A stretch of DNA of 64,000 nt, taken from assembly GCA_003116995.1 (NCBI GenBank), contig BDSL01000098.1, forward strand, positions 338,941 to 402,940, given 5' to 3'. Positions 59,401-64,000 of this stretch are shown piece after piece. The stretch's first letter is position 1; each line of letters opens with the position of its first letter. The position numbers and the translations under genes were made by a program. The stretch comes from Yamagishiella unicocca. Its lineage: Eukaryota; Chlorophyta; Chlorophyceae; Chlamydomonadales; Volvocaceae. The notes below the pieces were generated by a model. It made no database searches. It saw nothing but the letters and a program-made list of their open reading frames with translations, and was not told where the DNA came from.

Positions 59401-62400
59401 GGCGAGGCGGCGCCGGGCTGGGCGGCTCGGGCGGCGGCTGCGGTGAGGGCGGCGCCGGGCTGGGCGGCTCGGGCGACGGCGGCGCAGGTGAGGGTGGCGC
59501 CGGGCTTGGCGGCTCGGGAGACGGCGGCTGCGGTGAGGGTGGCGCCGGGCTGGGCGGCTCGGGAGACGGCGGCTGAGACGGCGGCGGCCGGCGCCGGGCT
59601 GGGCGGCTCGGGACGAGGTGGCGCCGGGCTGGGCGGCTCGGGCGACGGCGGCTGCGGTGAGGGCGCGCCGGGCTGGGCGGCTCGGCGACGGCGGCGGTGA
59701 GGGGCGCCGGGACGGGGCTGCGGTGAGGGTGGCGCCGGGCTTGGCGGCTCGGGAGACGGCGGCGGTGAGGGCGGCGGGGCTGGCGGCGGGACGGCTGCGC
59801 GGCGCCGGGCTGGGCGGCTCGGGCGACGGCGGTGCAGGCGATGGCGGCGCCGGGCTGGCGGCTCGGGAGACGGCGGCTGCGGCGAGGGGCGCCGGGCTGG
59901 GCGCTCGGCGACGGCGGCTGCGGTGAGGGCGGCGCCGGGCTTGCGGCTCGGGCGACGGCGGCTGCGGTGAGGGCGGCGCCGGGCTGGCGGCTCGGCTGCG
60001 GCGAACGGCGGCGCGGTGAGGGCGGAGCCGGGCTTGGCGGCTCGGCGACGGCGGGTGAGGGTGGCGCCGGGCTTGGCGGCTCGGGGACGGTGGCTGCGGT
60101 GAGGGTGGCGCCGGGCTGGGCGGCTCGGGAGACGGCGGCTGCGGTGAGGGCGGCGCCGGGCTGGGCGGCTCGGCGACGGCGGTGCAGGCGATGGCGGCGC
60201 CGGGCTGGGCGGCTCGGGGACGGCGGCTGCGCGGCGCCGGGCTGACGGCGGCGCGGTGAGGGCGCGCCGGGCTGGGCGGCTCGGGCGACGGCGGATGCGG
60301 CGAGGCGGCGCCGGCTTGGCGGCTCGGGCGACGGCGGCTGCGGCGCCGGGCTGGGCGGCTCGGGCGACGGCGGGCGGCGAGGCGGCGCCGGGCTGGGCGG
60401 CTCGGGACGGCGGCTGCGGCGAGGCGGCGCCGGGCTGGGCGGCTCGGGCGACGGCGGCTGCGGTGAGGGCGGCGCCGGGCTGGCGGCTCGGGCGACGGCG
60501 GCGCGGCGGCGACGGCGGCTGCGGGCGGCGCGGGCTGGGCGGCTCGGGAGACGGCGGCTGCGGTGAGGGCGGCGCCGGGCTGGGCGGCTCGGGCGACGGC
60601 GGTGCAGGTGAGGGCGGCGCCGGGCTTGGCGGCTCGGGAGACGGCGGCTGCGGTGAGGGTGGCGCCGGGCTGGCGGCTCGGGCGACGGCGGCTGCGGTGA
60701 GGCGCCGGCTGGGCGGCTCGGGAGACGGCGGCTGCGGCGGCGCCGGGCTGGGCGGCTCGGCGACGGCGGTGCAGGCGATGGCGGCGCCGGGCTGGGCGGC
60801 TCGGGAGACGGCGGCTGCGGTGAGGGCGGCGCCGGGCTGGGCGGCTCGGGCGACGGCGGCTGCGGCGGCGCCGGCTGGGCGGCTCGGGACGGCGGCGGCG
60901 GGCGGCGCCGGGCTTGGCGGCTCGGGCGACGGCGGCTGCGGTGAGGCGGCGCGGGCTGGGCGGCTCGGCGACGGCGGCGCAGGTGAGGGCGTTGGCGGCT
61001 CGGAGACGGCGGCTGCGGTGAGGGTGGCGCCGGGCTGGCGGCTCGGGCGACGGCGGCTGCGGTGAGGGCGGCGCCGGGCTGGGGCTCGGGCGACGGCGGT
61101 GCAGGCGATGGCGGCGCCGGGCTGGGCGGCTCGGGAGACGGCGGCTGCGGCGATGGGGCGCGGGCTGGGCGGCTCGGGCGACGGCGGCTGCGGTGAGGGC
61201 GGCGCCGGGCTTGGCGCTCGGGCGACGGCGGCTGCGGTGAGGCGGCGCCGGGCTGGGCGGCTCGGGCGACGGCGGCGCAGGTGAGGGCGGCCGGGCTTGG
61301 CGGCTCGGGCGACGGCGGCGGTGAGGTGGCGCCGGGCTTGGCGGCTCGGGCGACGGGCTGCGGTGAGGGCGCGGGCTGGGCGCTCGGGCGGCGGCTGCGG
61401 AGGGCGGCGCCGGGCTGGCGGCTCGGGAGACGGCGGCTGCGGTGAGGGCGGCGCCGGGCTGGGCGCTCGGGCGACGGCGGCTGCGGTGAGGGCGCGCGGG
61501 CTGGCGGCTCGGGCGACGGCGGCTGCGGTGAGGGCGGCGCCGGGCTGGCGCGGCACGGCGGCGGCGGGCGGCTTGGCGGCTCGGGCGACGGCGGCTGAGG
61601 CGGCGCCGGACGGCGGTTGGCGGCGCCGGCTGGGCGGCTCGGGAGACGGCGGCTGCGGCGAGGGCGGCGCCGGGCTGGGCGGCTCGGGAGACGGCGGCTG
61701 CGGTGAGGGCGGCGCCGGCTGGGCGGCTCGGGCGACGGCGGCGCAGGTGAGGCGGCGCCGAGACGGCGGCTGCGGCGAAGACGGCGGCGGTGAGGCGGCT
61801 GGGCGGCTTGAGGGGGCGCCGGGCTGGCGGCTCGGGAGACGGCGGCTGCGGTGACGCCGGCTTGGCGCTCGGGCGACGGCGGCTGCGGTGAGGGCGGCGC
61901 CGGGCTGGGCGGCTCGGGCGACGGCGGTGCAGGCGATGGCGGCGCCGGGCTGGGCGGCTCGGAGACGGCGGCTGCGGCGATGGTGGCGCCGGGCTGGGCG
62001 GCTCGGGCGACGGCGGCTGCGGTGAGGCGGCGCCGGGCTTGGCGGCTCGGGCGACGGCGGCTGCGGTGAGGCGCGCCGGGCTGGCGGCTCGGGCGACGGC
62101 GGCGCAGGTGAGGGCGGAGCCGGGCTTGGCGGCTCGGGCGACGGCGGCACAGGTGAGGGTGGCGCCGGGCTTGGCGGCTCGGGCGACGGTGGCTGCGGTG
62201 AGGGTGGCGCCGGGCTGGCGGCTCGGGCGACGGCGGCTGCGGTGAGGGCGGCGCCGGGCTGGGCGCTCGGGCGACGGCGGTGCAGGGGCGGCGCCGGATC
62301 GGCGGCGGCTGCGGTGAGGGCGGCGCCGGGCTGGGCGGCTCGGGCGACGGCGGCTGCGGTGAGGGCGGCGCCGGGCTGGGCGGCTCGGGCGACGGCGGCT

Positions 62401-64000
62401 GCGGTGAGGGCGGCCGGGCTGGGCGGCTCGGGCGACGGCGGGGGTGAGGGGGCGCCGGCTTGGCGGCTCGGGCGACGGTGGCTGCGGTGAGGGGGCGCCG
62501 GGCTGGGCGGCTCGGTGCGGTGGGCGGGGAGACGGCGGCTGCGGAGGGCGGCGCCGGGCTGGGCGGCTCGGGCGACGGCGGCGCGCCGTGGGCGGCTCGA
62601 CGGCGGCTGCCGGCGCGGCGGGCGCTCGGGCTGCGTGGCGGCTCGGGCGACGGCGGCTGCGGTGAGGCGGCGCCGGGCTGGCGGCTCGGGCGACGGCGGT
62701 GCGGCGATGGCGGCGCCGGGCTGGCGGCTCGGGAGACGGCGGCTGCGGCGAGGGCGGCGCCGGGCTGGGCGGCTCGGGAGACGGCGGCTGCGGTGAGGCG
62801 GCGCCGGGCTGGGCGGCTCGGGGCGACGGCGGGCTGGCGGCTCGGGAGGGCGGCTGCGGGAGGCGGGCGCCGGGCTGGGCGGCTCGGGAGACGGCGAGGG
62901 CGGCGCCGACGGTGAGGGCGGCGCCGGGCTGGCGGCTCGGGCGCGGCTGCGGTGAGGGTGGCGCCGGGCTGGCGGCTCGGCGACGGCGGCTGCGGTGAGG
63001 CGGCGCCGGGCTGGCGGCTCGGGCGACGGCGGTGCAGGCGATGGCGGCGCCGGGCTGGCGGCTCGGGAGACGGCGGCTGCGGGAGGGGGCGCCGGGCTGG
63101 GCGGCTCGGGCGACGGCGGCTGCGGTGAGGGCGCGCCGGGCTGGCGGCTCGGGCGACGGCGCTGCGGTGAGGCGGCGCCGGGCTGGCGGCTCGGGCGACG
63201 GCGGCGCGGTGAGGGCGGGCCGGGCTTGGCGGCTCGGGCGACGGCGGCTGAGGGTGGCGCCGGGCTTGGCGCTCGGGCGACGGTGGCTGCGGCGAGACGG
63301 CGCTTGAGGGCGGCGCCGGCTGGGCGGCTCGGCGACGGCGGTGCAGGTGAGGGCGGCCGGGGCGGCTCGGGCTCGGGGCTCGGCTCGGGCGACGGCGGCT
63401 GCGGTGAGGGTGGCGCCGGGCTGGCGGCTGGGCGACGAGGGCGACGGCGTTGGCGGTCGGGAGACGCGGCTGCGGTGAGGCGGCGCCGGGCTGGGCGGCT
63501 CGGGCGACCGAGGCGGCGCGGCTGGGCGGCTCGGGACGGCGGCTGCGGTGAGGGCGGGCCGGCTGGGCGGCTCGGGCGACGGCGGCACGGTGAGGTGGCG
63601 CCGGCTGGCGGCTCGGGCGACGGTGCTGCGGTGAGGGTGGCGCCGGGCTGGGCGGCTCGGGGACGGCGGCTGCGGTGAGGCGGCGCCGGGCTGGGCGGCT
63701 CGGGAGACGGCGGCTGCGGTGAGGGCGGCGCCGGGCTGGGCGGCTCGGGCGACGGCGGCTGCGGTGAGGCGGCGCGGGGCTGGGCGGCTCGGGCGACGGC
63801 GGCTGCGGTGCGGCGCCGGGGGCGGCTCGGGCGACGGCGGTGCCGGGCGGGCCCGGGCTGGCGGCTCGGGCGACGGCCGGCTGCGGTGAGGCGGCGCGGC
63901 TGGGCGGCTCGGGCGACGGCGGTGGGCGATGGCGGCGCCGGCTGGGCGGCTCGGGAGACGGCGGCTGCGGCGAGGGCGGCGCCGGGCTGGGCGGCTCGGG
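31164..64000 (-). CDS. Giant membrane-anchored hydroxyproline-rich PPSPX protein (5' end outside window)
   Basis: Likely a cell-surface or extracellular-matrix glycoprotein. Exons on the minus strand: beyond 64000-53101, 52968-52692, 52529-52434, 52259-47394, 47172-46762, 46687-41202, 41128-40852, 40673-40578, 40332-39953, 39646-39370, 38986-38891, 38640-38261, 37986-37710, 37519-37424, 37180-36912, 36577-36497, 36365-36100, 35876-35389, 35215-35115, 34859-34752, 34328-34001, 33539-33349, 33029-32769 and 32495-31164. From 52968 to the stop they total 5,480 codons and every phase matches. Order: shaft, Cys module, shaft, lamin-tail-like domain, shaft, three Cys modules, two adhesin-like modules, TM helix, cytoplasmic tail. 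The least certain join is 36912/36577: reading through instead ends the frame at 36903. PPSPX shafts are known from Chlamydomonas agglutinins and GP1. Start codon and signal peptide are not in the window. Confidence 0.7.
32769..36577 (-). other. Two adhesin-like ectodomain modules of the giant protein
   Basis: Module 1 (37180 exon end through 35389) has [13 protein letters not shown], then SCTDTYTG and [15 protein letters not shown], then a helical Ala/Ser-rich region. Module 2 (about 34859-32769) has [14 protein letters not shown] and AVVNPVAYL, then helices. The shared order C-x-D-T, a hydrophobic V-x-P-V segment and helices resembles repeat modules of large bacterial and algal surface proteins with a VNPxTxL signature. 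The family name is not certain. The helical parts differ, so the duplication is old. Confidence 0.6.
34684..34731. repeat. 16-bp triplicate in an intron
   Basis: Three copies of CATGATAGGTAGCAGG in the intron between exons 34859-34752 and 34328-34001 of the giant gene. Confidence 0.85.
36912..37986 (-). repeat. Cys-rich module copy 4 (last)
   Basis: Exons 37986-37710, 37519-37424 and 37180-36912. Same 277-bp and 96-bp exons as the other copies. The third exon diverges after YKC into [18 protein letters not shown] and the start of the first adhesin-like module rather than another proline linker ending in a Cys-rich start. Confidence 0.8.
38261..39646 (-). repeat. Cys-rich module copy 3
   Basis: Exons 39646-39370, 38986-38891 and 38640-38261 (277, 96, 380 bp). 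Protein and even intron sequence are nearly identical to copies 2 and 4. The last exon carries a short proline linker and the start of the next module ([20 protein letters not shown]). Confidence 0.85.
39953..41128 (-). repeat. Cys-rich module copy 2
   Basis: Exons 41128-40852, 40673-40578 and 40332-39953. About 180 residues with 14 cysteines, counting the CVYADPG start in the preceding exon. Landmarks are [47 protein letters not shown] and [19 protein letters not shown]. Several N-glycosylation sequons are present. I do not recognise a named family; the cysteine pattern is not that of the classic pherophorin domain as I know it. Confidence 0.85.
41270..46495 (-). repeat. PPSPX shaft 3 (45-bp minisatellite)
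   Basis: About 1,740 residues of [10 protein letters not shown] and PPSPE pentads, mostly in 15-residue (45-bp) super-units, opened by a run of prolines after MD and closed by [16 protein letters not shown]. Rare X residues are H, K, D and V. A 225-bp local duplication is seen around 45751 and 45976. Proline in such runs is normally hydroxylated and arabinosylated, giving a stiff rod. Confidence 0.92.
46500..47172 (-). other. Lamin-tail-like beta-sandwich domain between shafts 2 and 3
   Basis: Exon 47172-46762 and the start of exon 46687 encode about 200 residues: [51 protein letters not shown] and [16 protein letters not shown]. The order ISEIH-W-E, then LV-hydrophobic, VLEF-YG, GP-G, S-QRTG and TW-A-S-G matches the lamin tail domain fold seen in secreted bacterial and algal proteins. 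The segments before (CNC) and after (CEC) carry short cysteine pairs. Confidence 0.55.
47430..52095 (-). repeat. PPSPX shaft 2 (45-bp minisatellite)
   Basis: About 1,550 residues in one uninterrupted exon (52259-47394). The unit is 45 bp. Higher-order copies: an 810-bp block at about 49785-50594 and 50595-51404, and a 1,125-bp offset linking about 47.8 kb to 48.9 kb, for example the GGATGCGGCG mark at 47816 and 48941. Confidence 0.92.
52100..53163 (-). repeat. Cys-rich module copy 1 (between shafts 1 and 2)
   Basis: End of exon 53101, exons 52968-52692 and 52529-52434, and the start of exon 52259. The exon sizes 277 and 96 bp and the phases are the same as copies 2-4, but the protein is more diverged: [57 protein letters not shown]. 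This is the oldest branch of the module set. Confidence 0.8.
53165..64000 (-). repeat. PPSPX shaft 1 (45-bp minisatellite), open at window end
   Basis: Frame intact from 53165 to about 56740, then many small indels to the window end. The 3' end is [19 protein letters not shown] 1,440-bp block (32 units) at about 54091-55530 is repeated at about 55531-56970 with only a few base differences, for example 54532 A versus G at 55972. The region beyond 57 kb looks like further, error-laden copies of the same units. Confidence 0.88.

Noticed and set aside
53065..63588. A single minus-strand ORF of 3,507 codons
   Set aside because: Beyond about 56.7 kb it hops between the PPSPX, Arg-rich and Ala-rich readings at each small indel. 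It stays open only because the repeat lacks stops; it is not one real protein sequence.

Overview
The window looks like nuclear DNA of a chlamydomonadalean (volvocine-type) green alga. The evidence is intron-dense genes with GT-AG introns mostly of about 60-700 bp, GC-rich coding sequence in AT-richer surroundings, TGTAA-type 3' signals, many intronic minisatellites, and a hydroxyproline-rich PPSPX shaft protein of the kind found in the cell walls and agglutinins of these algae. Few genes can be read as single ORFs. I built models by joining exons whose splice sites, reading phases and family similarity agree.

Left part (1-13 kb): a minus-strand EFR3-like gene (8525 down to 1239) is head to head with a plus-strand Orai-like calcium channel gene (about 8826-13009). 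About 300 bp lie between their likely start codons. EFR3 proteins anchor phosphatidylinositol 4-kinase at the plasma membrane and Orai proteins are plasma-membrane calcium pores, so the pair may be co-regulated. The Orai gene carries a long perfect-type hairpin in an intron and a 131-bp tandem duplication across its stop codon.

Middle (14.4-28.2 kb), plus strand: a 749-residue GATA-type zinc-finger factor (14453-18635, seven phase-consistent exons), then a 482-residue two-domain protein (21803-28199, ten phase-consistent exons). The latter joins a HAD phosphatase to a methyltransferase-like Rossmann domain. Its introns are full of minisatellites, some of which begin exactly at the 5' splice site. 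A dispersed repeat family is scattered around it. I see no convincing gene in 13.0-14.4, 18.6-21.7 or 28.2-31.1 kb.

Right half (31.2-64 kb), minus strand: this appears to be one giant gene whose 5' end lies beyond the window. Reading 5' to 3' it encodes a PPSPX shaft, a Cys-rich module, a second shaft, a lamin-tail-like beta-sandwich domain, a third shaft, three near-identical Cys-rich modules separated by short proline linkers, two adhesin-like modules, one transmembrane helix and a cytoplasmic tail. From the first Cys-rich exon to the stop codon the joined exons sum to exactly 5,480 codons with every splice phase matching. With the visible part of the first shaft the protein would exceed 6,500 residues and could approach 9,000. 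The shafts are a 45-bp minisatellite (15 residues) with higher-order duplications of 810, about 1,125 and 1,440 bp. From about 56.7 kb to the window end the frame is disrupted by many 1-2 base deletions, most likely consensus error.

The overall theme is plasma membrane and cell surface: phosphoinositide kinase anchoring, calcium entry and a membrane-anchored matrix protein. That link is an inference from proximity. No database search was possible; family calls rest on recognised motifs.
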